This document shows, in pieces, positions 1 through 5,161 of a DNA stretch of 5,161 nucleotides (position 1 is the first letter of the stretch; the number at the start of each line of letters is the position of its first letter). Location: assembly GCA_024643915.1 (NCBI GenBank), contig JAHEMB010000223.1, positions 1,327 through 6,487 of the forward strand, read 5' to 3'. The stretch is from Rhodothermaceae bacterium (lineage in GTDB: Bacteria > Bacteroidota > Rhodothermia > Rhodothermales > JAHEMB01). The translations under genes and the position numbers were made by a program. The notes under the pieces are model-generated. The model saw nothing but the letters and a program-made list of their open reading frames with translations, was not told the origin of the DNA and did not search any database.

Positions 1-1128
1 ATCGAAGCCCTGGAAAAGGAGCACGATCTGCCCGGCAACAGGGTCTTCTACCTGGCCCTGCCCCCGCAGGCTTTTGAGCCGACGCTGACCGGTCTCGGCA
101 AGGCGGGCCTGGCCGACAGCGCCGGCTGGACGCGCCTCGTTATCGAGAAGCCGTTCGGGCACGACCTGGCGTCGGCGCAGGCCCTCAATGCCCTTATCCA
201 CCAGCATTTCGCCGAAAACCAGGTCTACCGCATTGATCATTACCTGGGCAAGGAAACGGTGCAGAACCTGATGGTCTTCCGCTTTGGCAACGCCATCTTC
301 GAGACGCTCTGGAATCGCGACCACGTCGAGCACGTAGACGTTCTGGTAGCCGAGGACCTGGGCGTGGGCACGCGCGCCGGCTACTACGACCGCGCCGGGG
401 CCTTGCGCGATATGGTGCAGAACCACCTCACCCAGCTCCTCACCCTCGTGGCGATGGAGCCGCCCGCCACCGCCACGGCCAACGCCATCCGCCGCGAGAA
501 AATTAAGGTCCTTCAGAGCATCCGTCCCCTCGCCCCAGATGACGTCCTCTTCGGCCAGTACACGCGGGGCGTGGTGGACGGCGAGGCCGTGCCGGGTTAC
601 CGCGAGGCCACCGACGTTGCCTCGGACTCGATGACGGCCACCTACGTCGCTGTGCCGCTTGAGATCAGCAACTGGCGGTGGCAGGGCGTACCGTTTGTGC
701 TGCGGACGGGCAAACGGCTCCCACACCGCCTCACCGAAATCACCGTCACCTTCCGCCACCCGCCCATCGCCCTCTTCCAAACTTTCAACGGCTGCCGCTT
801 CAACCCTAACGTGCTCCGGATCACGCTCCAGCCGGATGAGGGCTTCGCACTCGGCTTCGAAGTGAAGGCGCCGGGCGAAGGGATGCGGGCGCGGACGCAG
901 CAACTTCGGTTCGAGTACGAGGAAGCGTTTGGAAAGCTGCCAGACGCCTACCGCACCCTCCTCGAAGACGTGGTGCGCGGCGACCAGACGCTTTTCGTCC
1001 ACGCCGAGGAGGTGGAGGCCGCATGGCAGCTTTACACGCCCCTGCTCGACGCCAAAGCGCCGCTCCGTTTCTACTCCGCCGGTACTTGGGGCCCTCCCGA
1101 GGCCGAGCAATTCCTGCCCCAACCCTGA
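1..1128 (+). CDS. zwf: Glucose-6-phosphate dehydrogenase (5'-truncated by window edge)
   Basis: Oxidises glucose 6-phosphate to 6-phosphoglucono-1,5-lactone with NADP+ (or NAD+) in the cytoplasm; first step of the oxidative pentose phosphate pathway. The frame is open from base 1, so the ATG at 259 is internal and the gene starts before the window. 375 residues are visible. Seen motifs: IEKPFG (48-53), the substrate-binding/catalytic RIDHYLGKE (77-85; D79, H80, K84), NHLTQ with H142, and the C-terminal YSAGTWGP. Spacing P51-D79 (28) and H80-H142 (62) equals that of P149, D177, H178 and H240 in the Leuconostoc enzyme, so about 98 N-terminal residues, including the Rossmann GxxGxL nucleotide-binding loop, are missing. 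TGA stop at 1126-1128. No internal stop or frameshift. pgl follows after 11 bp, so the two are almost surely one operon. Cofactor preference cannot be judged without the N-terminus. Confidence 0.97.
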   Translation: MEALEKEHDLPGNRVFYLALPPQAFEPTLTGLGKAGLADSAGWTRLVIEKPFGHDLASAQALNALIHQHFAENQVYRIDHYLGKETVQNLMVFRFGNAIFETLWNRDHVEHVDVLVAEDLGVGTRAGYYDRAGALRDMVQNHLTQLLTLVAMEPPATATANAIRREKIKVLQSIRPLAPDDVLFGQYTRGVVDGEAVPGYREATDVASDSMTATYVAVPLEISNWRWQGVPFVLRTGKRLPHRLTEITVTFRHPPIALFQTFNGCRFNPNVLRITLQPDEGFALGFEVKAPGEGMRARTQQLRFEYEEAFGKLPDAYRTLLEDVVRGDQTLFVHAEEVEAAWQLYTPLLDAKAPLRFYSAGTWGPPEAEQFLPQP

Positions 1129-1139
1129 GAGCCTCTCCC

Positions 1140-1871
1140 ATGCCTGCCTCGCCGTCCGTCCAGGTTTTCCCCTCGCTCGCCGCGTTGAGCGATGCCGCCG
1201 CGGCGCACGTCGCCCGTCTGGTGGCCGAGGCGCCGGCCGGTTCTTTCGCGATGGCGCTGGCGGGCGGCAGCACGCCCCGCGCCCTCTACCACTTACTCGG
1301 CTCACGCTACCGCGACACCCTCCCCTGGCCCCGTATCCATCTATTCTGGGGCGACGAGCGGTTCGTCCCGCCCGACGACCCCGCCAGCAACTATGCGATG
1401 GCGCAAGAAGCGCTCGTCCGGCACGTCCCGATCCCCGAAGCCAACATCCATCCCATCTCCACCAATGCCTCTTCGCCCGAAGAAGCCGCCGCCGGGTTCG
1501 AGGCAACGCTGCGCAATCAACTGGGCGAAGAAGGCGGCCTAGACCTGACGCTCCTGGGCCTGGGCGAGGACGGGCACACCGCTTCGCTCTTCCCCGGTAG
1601 CTCCGTCCTCACGGAAGACAAGCGCTGGGTGCGTGCCGCCGAGGCGCCCCCCGACGCGGCCCCACGACAGCGCATCACGATGACCTATCCCCTTTTGAAC
1701 GCGAGCCGCCACGTCCTTTTGCTCGTCTCCGGTGCGGCCAAACACGAGCCCCTTCGCGCCATCCTCGATCGGATGCCTCAGGCCGAATCCTATCCGGCGG
1801 CCCACATCCGCGCTCGCCAGTCGCTTACCTGGCTCACCGATACGGCCGCTTTCTACGGCGAACGCGGCTAA
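1140..1871 (+). CDS. pgl: 6-phosphogluconolactonase (DevB/SOL type)
   Basis: Hydrolyses 6-phosphogluconolactone, the product of the gene just upstream, to 6-phosphogluconate; cytoplasmic. 243 residues, normal for the NagB-like DevB family. Seen: the phosphate-binding loop LAGGSTPRALY (40-50), FWGDERFVPPDDPASNY (69-85), and the signature LGLGEDGHTASLFPG (139-153) in which H146 is the expected catalytic histidine; then TMTYPLLNASRHVLLLVSG (180-198) and a C-terminal TWLTDTAA (230-237). The frame is open back to an ATG at 1023 inside zwf, but homology begins only at about residue 7 of the protein starting at 1140, and that start leaves an 11-bp gap to zwf. I therefore choose 1140. Only a weak purine patch (GAGAG) precedes it, so translation may be coupled to zwf. 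It is a DevB-type enzyme, not the beta-propeller YbhE type. Confidence 0.96.
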   Translation: MPASPSVQVFPSLAALSDAAAAHVARLVAEAPAGSFAMALAGGSTPRALYHLLGSRYRDTLPWPRIHLFWGDERFVPPDDPASNYAMAQEALVRHVPIPEANIHPISTNASSPEEAAAGFEATLRNQLGEEGGLDLTLLGLGEDGHTASLFPGSSVLTEDKRWVRAAEAPPDAAPRQRITMTYPLLNASRHVLLLVSGAAKHEPLRAILDRMPQAESYPAAHIRARQSLTWLTDTAAFYGERG

Positions 1872-1908
1872 GTTTTCTCCGACACCCGGCACCCTGGACG
1901 TGGGTCCT
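1872..1908. other. Convergent 3'-3' gap without clear terminator
   Basis: Only 37 bp separate the pgl stop (+) from the stop of the barrel-protein gene (-). The only dyad I find is a 4-bp GGAC/GTCC pairing at about 1896-1907, with no T-run on either side that would make a standard intrinsic terminator. Transcripts from the two sides probably overlap here or end by another mechanism. This is a negative observation made by eye. Confidence 0.45.
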
Positions 1909-2631
1909 TCACTCGAAAAAGAAAGACAGGCTGACGCCGAAAAACAGCGCTGTTTGCAGGCCGCCGTCAATATTAAGGAAAACCTGATCGGAAAGGGTCA
2001 CCTGAAGCCCGAGGATGGCATCGAGGATGGGCACGACGGGCGGCAGATCTTTTTTTTCACGGATGTCTTTCGCCGTCGGGCTCTGCATGCAGAAGCGCAA
2101 TTCGAGTTGCCCGGTGGGGCAGACGTAATCCGTCTCATACATGTTGCCCAGGGGAATACCGACGCCGATCCCCATGCCGGTACGGAAAGCAAGCGTTCGG
2201 TCGATGGGCCAGCGCCAGATGCCGTAAATGTCGAGGCTGAGCCAGGAAAAGCCGTCGAACTCGAAAAGAGACGGGTTGTGATCGGGTTCGTCCAGCCAGA
2301 TACCCTCCTCCGGTGCGAGGTTGGCCCAGGAGAAGCTCAGCGCGAGGTCGAAGTTGCCTCGCCGCATCAACCCCTCCACCCCGGCTCCCACCCGGCTCAG
2401 GCTCCCCGGTGCTTCCTCTACGAACCACTCGAAGGCGCTCTCCGGGACGAAAATCCCTCGGAAGCGCACCCCCGCGCCGAGAAGCGTCTTCTTGGCCGAG
2501 GGCGCTGCCTCAACACTCGTTTCCATAGTCACGCTTTCCTGGCCCGCCGCCGCCTGCGGCCCCGTCCCAAAGAGGCCAACTACCAGGCCCAGCAGCAGGC
2601 CAGTCGCGCGGAATCCGCCAGGAGTTTTCAT
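1909..2631 (-). CDS. Predicted secreted outer-membrane beta-barrel protein, function unknown
   Basis: I do not recognise a named family. The 240-residue product begins with a signal peptide: positive residues (K2, R8), a hydrophobic core LLLGLVVGLFG (12-22), and an AAA cleavage site near residue 29. It has no lipobox cysteine, so it is not a lipoprotein. The mature part is rich in aromatic residues and glycine, with alternating amphipathic stretches (for example 52-62, 94-104, 126-141, 146-160, 205-224, 227-239) like the strands of a small 8-10 strand barrel. It ends in SLSFFFE, a terminal aromatic strand. C171 and C181 lie in a predicted loop. The layout, including a PPVVP..D motif (197-204) before the last strands, reminds me of uncharacterised barrels of Myxococcota and related groups; that is memory, not a search. 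It lies 66 bp after surE with no visible terminator between, so it may be the last gene of panB-surE. No Shine-Dalgarno is seen. A run of eight A's interrupts otherwise GC-rich coding sequence. Confidence 0.8.
   Translation of the reverse strand: MKTPGGFRATGLLLGLVVGLFGTGPQAAAGQESVTMETSVEAAPSAKKTLLGAGVRFRGIFVPESAFEWFVEEAPGSLSRVGAGVEGLMRRGNFDLALSFSWANLAPEEGIWLDEPDHNPSLFEFDGFSWLSLDIYGIWRWPIDRTLAFRTGMGIGVGIPLGNMYETDYVCPTGQLELRFCMQSPTAKDIREKKDLPPVVPILDAILGLQVTLSDQVFLNIDGGLQTALFFGVSLSFFFE
2050..2057 (-). repeat. A8 homopolymer inside the barrel-protein gene
   Basis: Eight T's on the + strand, read as A8 on the coding (-) strand, encode the REKKD stretch at about residues 191-195 (codons GAA AAA AAA GAT). 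A loss of one A, or a +1 shift, would move reading into a frame that stops at 1998-2000, about 16 codons on, and would remove the last barrel strands. This is a possible slippage site or a sequencing-error hotspot; which one cannot be told from one sequence. Confidence 0.5.
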
Positions 2632-2697
2632 GATGCGGTCAATTCAACGGAGGGTCTGTTTCTCGTCCCGTCGTTCGCACGTCCAATTCCCAGGCCC

Positions 2698-3495
2698 TCA
2701 TTCATCCCAGTCCCAGGCTTTCAGCGCGTCCAGGTGTTCGTAGGCCGTCAGGTCGTAATGAATCGGCGTGATGGACACGTAGTCATTTTCCACCGCACCC
2801 AGGTCCGTATTCTCACCCTCGTCCAGGTTGACGAAGTGGCCCGAGAGCCAGTAGTACGGCTGCTTGAGCGGGTCCTCGCGCTCGACGAACGACTCTTCCC
2901 AACGCGAGCGCGCCTGCCGCGTTACGGCCATCCCCCGCAGTTCCTCGAAAGGCCGTGCGGGGATATTGACGTTCAACAGGATACCATGCGGCAAACCTTT
3001 CTGCAACACTTTCTGCGCGATGAGCCGCGCCACCCGCCCCGGCGACTCGTAATCCTCGGCGTGCCAGTCGCAGAGGGAGAAGGCAACGGCATCGACACCG
3101 AGGATGGCGGCCTCGGTGGCAGCGCTGACGGTGCCGGAGTAGATCACGTTGACGGCGGTGTTCGGCCCCCGGTTGATGCCGCTGACAACGAGGTCGGGCG
3201 TACGGGGCAGGAGCTGGTTGATGGCCAGCTTGACGCAGTCCGCCGGCGTACCGGTGACCGCATGGGCCGGCACTTCGCCCGAGGGCACGCGGAAGGGCCA
3301 GGGACGGGCACGCACGGGATCGCGAACCGTGATGGCGTGCCCCACGGCGCTCTGCTCGTTCACTGGGGCGACGACATGGATCGCCCCCAGCCCGTCCATG
3401 GCCGCAGCCAGGGCCAGAATCCCCGGCGCATCAATGCCGTCGTCGTTGCTGATCAAGATCAGCGGTTCGTCCGAAAGATCCCGTCTCTCTGCCAT
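2698..3495 (-). CDS. surE: 5'/3'-nucleotidase SurE (survival protein E)
   Basis: Metal-dependent phosphatase that removes phosphate from nucleoside 5'- and 3'-monophosphates; SurE enzymes can also act on short polyphosphate. Cytoplasmic and linked to stationary-phase and stress survival. 265 residues, slightly longer than the usual ~250. Seen: ILISNDDGIDAPG (13-25) with metal ligands D18 and D19; the NEQSAVGHAIT segment (46-56) with S49 in the metal-binding serine position; TGTPADCV (81-88); VVSGINRGPN (103-112) with N108 as the remaining ligand; and YSGTVSAATEAA (119-130). I place the start at the ATG at 3495-3493. A TTG codon directly before it (3498) could also serve but adds only one residue. 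No Shine-Dalgarno is seen; the leader is pyrimidine-rich. It lies 59 bp after panB and 66 bp before the barrel gene on the same strand, with no terminator seen in either gap, so co-transcription is likely though no functional link to pantothenate synthesis is implied. Confidence 0.97.
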   Translation of the reverse strand: MAERRDLSDEPLILISNDDGIDAPGILALAAAMDGLGAIHVVAPVNEQSAVGHAITVRDPVRARPWPFRVPSGEVPAHAVTGTPADCVKLAINQLLPRTPDLVVSGINRGPNTAVNVIYSGTVSAATEAAILGVDAVAFSLCDWHAEDYESPGRVARLIAQKVLQKGLPHGILLNVNIPARPFEELRGMAVTRQARSRWEESFVEREDPLKQPYYWLSGHFVNLDEGENTDLGAVENDYVSITPIHYDLTAYEHLDALKAWDWDE

Positions 3496-3554
3496 CAAGA
3501 AGAAAAAGAGGGTTTAATGTACCGGCGTTGCTGAACAAGGAGGACGGGCGGCGA

Positions 3555-4382
3555 TCAGTAACTTTCCGATTCGCTTGGAAAACTCCGCGTCCGCACGTCG
3601 TCGATGTAATGCTGTACTGCGTCGGTGATGGTCTCGGCCAGCTCAGCATAATGACGAACGAAGCGCGGGTTGAAATCGGTGGTGAAGCCCAGCGCGTCGT
3701 GCGTCACCAGCACCTGCCCGTCGCAGGCCACACCCGCCCCGATGCCTATGGTGGGGATGCTGATAGAAGCAGACACTTCGGCGGCCAGCGTGGCGGGGAT
3801 CTTTTCGAGGACCATGGCGAAGCAGCCCGCCTCTTCGAGGAGCCGCGCGTCGCGTTTGAGTTGCTCGGCCTCCTCCTCTTCGCGCGCCCGCACTTTGTAC
3901 GTGCCGAACCGGTAAATGCTCTGCGGCGTCAGCCCCAGGTGGCCCATCACCGGGATGCCGGCGGTGATGATGCGCTCTACGGCCTCGATGATCGGGGCGC
4001 CGCCTTCCATCTTGATGGCGTGCGCCCCAGCTTCTTTCATCACGCGGATGGCCGAGACGAGCGCCTCTTTCGTGTTGCCCTGGTACGAGCCGAACGGCAG
4101 ATCGACCACGACGAGGGCGCGCTGCACAGCTCGCACCACACATTGCGCGTGGTAGATCATGTGGTCGAGCGTCATCGGCAGGGTGGTCTCGTTGCCTGCC
4201 ATCACGTTCGACGCCGAGTCGCCCACGAGGAGGACGTCGATGCCGGCACCGTCCAGGATGCGCGCGGTGGTGTAGTCGTAAGCCGTCAGCATCGCGATGG
4301 GGATGCGGTCAGCCTTCATCTCCTGAAGCGTCTGCGTCGTGATCCGCTTCTTATCGACGGTCGGAATCGTCTGGGTGCTCAT
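3555..4382 (-). CDS. panB: 3-methyl-2-oxobutanoate hydroxymethyltransferase (ketopantoate hydroxymethyltransferase)
   Basis: Transfers a one-carbon unit from 5,10-methylene-tetrahydrofolate to 2-oxoisovalerate, giving ketopantoate; first committed step of pantothenate and CoA synthesis, cytoplasmic, a (beta/alpha)8-barrel of the PEP mutase/PanB superfamily. 275 residues. Seen: MLTAYDYTTA (31-40), LLVGDSASNVM (51-61; D55), VVVDLPFGSYQ (91-101; D94), HAIKMEGG (121-128; K124, E126), VMGHLGLTPQS (145-155; H148), and VLEKIPA (191-197; E193). These match the E. coli metal and substrate residues D45, D84, K112, E114, H136 and E181, so the active site is complete. The frame is open back to 4505, but that extension has no PanB homology and runs into the skp terminator. 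The ATG at 4382, giving MSTQTIP, is therefore preferred. The C-terminus SFPSESESY is a short polar tail. panC and panD are not adjacent. Confidence 0.97.
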   Translation of the reverse strand: MSTQTIPTVDKKRITTQTLQEMKADRIPIAMLTAYDYTTARILDGAGIDVLLVGDSASNVMAGNETTLPMTLDHMIYHAQCVVRAVQRALVVVDLPFGSYQGNTKEALVSAIRVMKEAGAHAIKMEGGAPIIEAVERIITAGIPVMGHLGLTPQSIYRFGTYKVRAREEEEAEQLKRDARLLEEAGCFAMVLEKIPATLAAEVSASISIPTIGIGAGVACDGQVLVTHDALGFTTDFNPRFVRHYAELAETITDAVQHYIDDVRTRSFPSESESY

Positions 4383-4503
4383 CTGAACGAAAACATAGGG
4401 GGAAAGGACGAAGGTCGAATGCGCAGCAACCCGGCAGGTTGCGCTGTAATCAAGATAATCCCCCCGTCGGACTTTCGGCGTCGAAAGGCGATCTCCCTGG
4501 AAC
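4383..4503 (-). promoter_or_regulatory. panB leader/promoter region with two dyads
   Basis: Because a terminator ends skp transcription just upstream, panB should have its own promoter in these ~120 bp. Reading the - strand there are: a 6-bp inverted repeat CTTTCG-ACGC-CGAAAG (4487-4472); a TATCTTG box (4457-4451) that loosely resembles the Bacteroidota -7 element TAnnTTTG but lacks a TTTG at the expected -33 position; a hairpin with GCGCAACC against GGTTGC-T-GC (4444-4423), eight pairs with one bulge and a five-base loop; and then a pyrimidine-rich stretch before the start. The promoter assignment is tentative. The dyads are directly visible, but their role as operator, attenuator or nothing is unknown. 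Confidence 0.3.
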
Positions 4504-4537
4504 AAAAAAGGGCACCTACCCTTCGGCAGATGCCCTT
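4504..4537 (-). terminator. Rho-independent terminator of skp
   Basis: Read on the - strand, AAGGGCA (4537-4531) pairs with TGCCCTT (4514-4508). Inside this, U·G, then CUGCC against GGUAG, close a GAAG loop, giving a continuous stem of about 13 bp that includes two G·U wobbles. A further four T's follow (4507-4504). The wobbles become A·C mismatches on the + strand and the T-run is only on the - strand side, so the direction is clear. It begins 29 bp after the skp stop and separates skp from panB. Confidence 0.85.
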
Positions 4538-4541
4538 CCCT

Positions 4542-4561
4542 TTCTCGGCCGAAGCCGAAAA
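4542..4561 (-). other. UUCG-loop hairpin directly after skp
   Basis: On the - strand, TTTTCGGC (4561-4554) pairs with GCCGAGAA (4549-4542) around a TTCG loop, giving an 8-bp stem with one U·G and the very stable C(UUCG)G closure. It starts 5 bp after the skp stop codon and lies just before the terminator hairpin. It has no T-tract of its own. It may protect the mRNA 3' end or assist termination; that is inference. Confidence 0.55.
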
Positions 4562-4566
4562 GATTC

Positions 4567-5127
4567 TTAATTGGAAGCCGCGCTCTCGTCCACCTCTAGG
4601 CCGAGTTGCCGCGCCACGTCGGGCGTGATGTCGGCAATCGTCTGGTCGTTGACGTAGAGGATGATGGGCTGCATGGGGCCGGCCTGCGTGCGCAGGACGA
4701 GGTCGAGGCCCTTCCGCTTGGCAACGGTGTCGATGGCATTCTGCACCTTGTCGAGAAGGGGCTTCATCAACTCCACCTCACGCTCGGCGAGGGCCTGCTC
4801 CTCATTCGCGGCGGCCTTCTGGATCTCTTCCTGGAGCGCCATCAGTTCCTTCTCGCGCTCGGCGCGCCGCTCGTCCGAAAGCAAGGCCTGCTGCTTCTGG
4901 TACTTCTCTAACTTCTCCTGGTAGTCCTGGAACTTGGTCTGGAGCTGACCCTGGCTGCCCTGGTACTCCGTCTGAAGCTTCTGGCGGATCTGCCGGTACT
5001 CCGGCATATTGACGATGATGACCTCGTGGTCCGTATAGCCGATCTTGGGCGTAGCCTGAGCCTGCGCCTGCCCGGCACCGAGGCCGAGGAGGGCGACCAG
5101 CAAGAGTGCGTAAAGTCGTTTCAACAT
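4567..5127 (-). CDS. skp: Periplasmic OmpH/Skp-family chaperone
   Basis: Skp holds unfolded outer-membrane proteins in the periplasm and delivers them to the BAM complex; it acts as a trimer with long helical arms. 186 residues. Seen: a signal peptide MLKRLYALLLVALLGLGAG with cleavage in the AQAQA stretch (about residue 23-25); KIGYTDHEVIIVNMPEYRQ (28-46), the first strand and helix typical of the family; a long charged Q/E/K-rich helical region (about 45-140) with coiled-coil character and the PLLDKVQNAIDTVAKRKGLDLVL turn (123-145) that leads back to the core; then YVNDQTIADITPDVARQLGL (158-177). Length is typical. The start at 5127 gives a proper signal peptide; no Shine-Dalgarno precedes it. 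Only 34 bp of upstream sequence is in view; in Bacteroidota bamA often lies just upstream, which I cannot check here. Transcription ends at the terminator downstream. Confidence 0.93.
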   Translation of the reverse strand: MLKRLYALLLVALLGLGAGQAQAQATPKIGYTDHEVIIVNMPEYRQIRQKLQTEYQGSQGQLQTKFQDYQEKLEKYQKQQALLSDERRAEREKELMALQEEIQKAAANEEQALAEREVELMKPLLDKVQNAIDTVAKRKGLDLVLRTQAGPMQPIILYVNDQTIADITPDVARQLGLEVDESAASN

Positions 5128-5161
5128 TGATGGATACCGTGGTTGTCTAGGGTGACTCGTG

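Noticed and set aside
1023..1139. A longer pgl beginning at the ATG at 1023, overlapping zwf by about 106 bp.
   Set aside because: The overlapped part encodes the conserved C-terminus of zwf in another frame and shows no similarity to 6-phosphogluconolactonase.
821..1292. Two - strand frames opposite the zwf-pgl junction.
   Set aside because: They are shadows of zwf and pgl, both supported by conserved motifs, and their products are R/A/G-rich without domain signals.
1890..1910. A possible bidirectional terminator between pgl and the barrel-protein gene.
   Set aside because: Only a 4-bp GGAC/GTCC pairing is present and no T-run follows on either strand, so it does not meet the minimum for an intrinsic terminator.
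1732..3534. A 600-codon open frame on the + strand opposite surE and the barrel-protein gene.
   Set aside because: It is antisense to surE, which has complete family motifs, and to a gene with a proper signal peptide; its translation is rich in R, P, G and H with no recognisable domain. Long antisense frames are common in GC-rich coding DNA.
4383..4505. A 41-residue N-terminal extension of PanB starting at 4505.
   Set aside because: The extension does not resemble PanB, would start inside the T-tract of the skp terminator, and the ATG at 4382 gives the expected family length.
3528..4628. A 366-codon open frame on the + strand opposite panB, running on through the intergenic region.
   Set aside because: It is antisense to a fully conserved panB, reads straight through the skp terminator, and has a low-complexity composition. 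The part after the ATG at 4419 also has no recognisable feature.

Overview
The window is a GC-rich, densely coding bacterial chromosome segment. I read six protein-coding genes: two on the + strand (the left 1.9 kb) and four on the - strand (the remaining 3.2 kb). The genes are ordinary housekeeping ones apart from one unrecognised outer-membrane-type protein. There is no sign of an insertion sequence, phage, CRISPR array, tRNA or rRNA. The best guess for the source is a GC-rich member of the Rhodothermota/Bacteroidota lineage (Salinibacter/Rhodothermus-like). This rests on the Skp/OmpH protein, whose mature start (IGYTDHE...MPEYRQ) resembles that lineage as I remember it, and on the near absence of Shine-Dalgarno sequences before the starts. 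It is an inference; no search was possible.

Left part (1-1871, +): the 3' three quarters of zwf (glucose-6-phosphate dehydrogenase; the first ~98 residues lie outside the window) is followed after 11 bp by pgl (6-phosphogluconolactonase). Together they encode the first two steps of the oxidative pentose phosphate pathway, making NADPH and 6-phosphogluconate. The third enzyme (gnd) is not in view.

Middle part (1909-3495, -): pgl converges on a predicted secreted beta-barrel protein of unknown function, separated by only 37 bp with no convincing terminator. Upstream of that gene, by 66 bp, is surE (5'/3'-nucleotidase).

Right part (3555-5127, -): panB (ketopantoate hydroxymethyltransferase, pantothenate/CoA synthesis) lies 59 bp upstream of surE. 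It is separated by 184 bp from skp/ompH, a periplasmic chaperone for outer-membrane proteins. The 184-bp gap contains a strong rho-independent terminator for skp, preceded by a second hairpin with a UUCG loop, then a panB leader with two dyads and a five-codon reading frame that overlaps the panB start. The likely transcription units are therefore zwf-pgl (+), skp (-, with whatever lies upstream beyond the window) and panB-surE-barrel protein (-).

I did not find a convincing new biological system. The items most worth a second look are the unrecognised barrel protein with its A8 tract and cysteine pair, and the structured skp-panB intergenic region.
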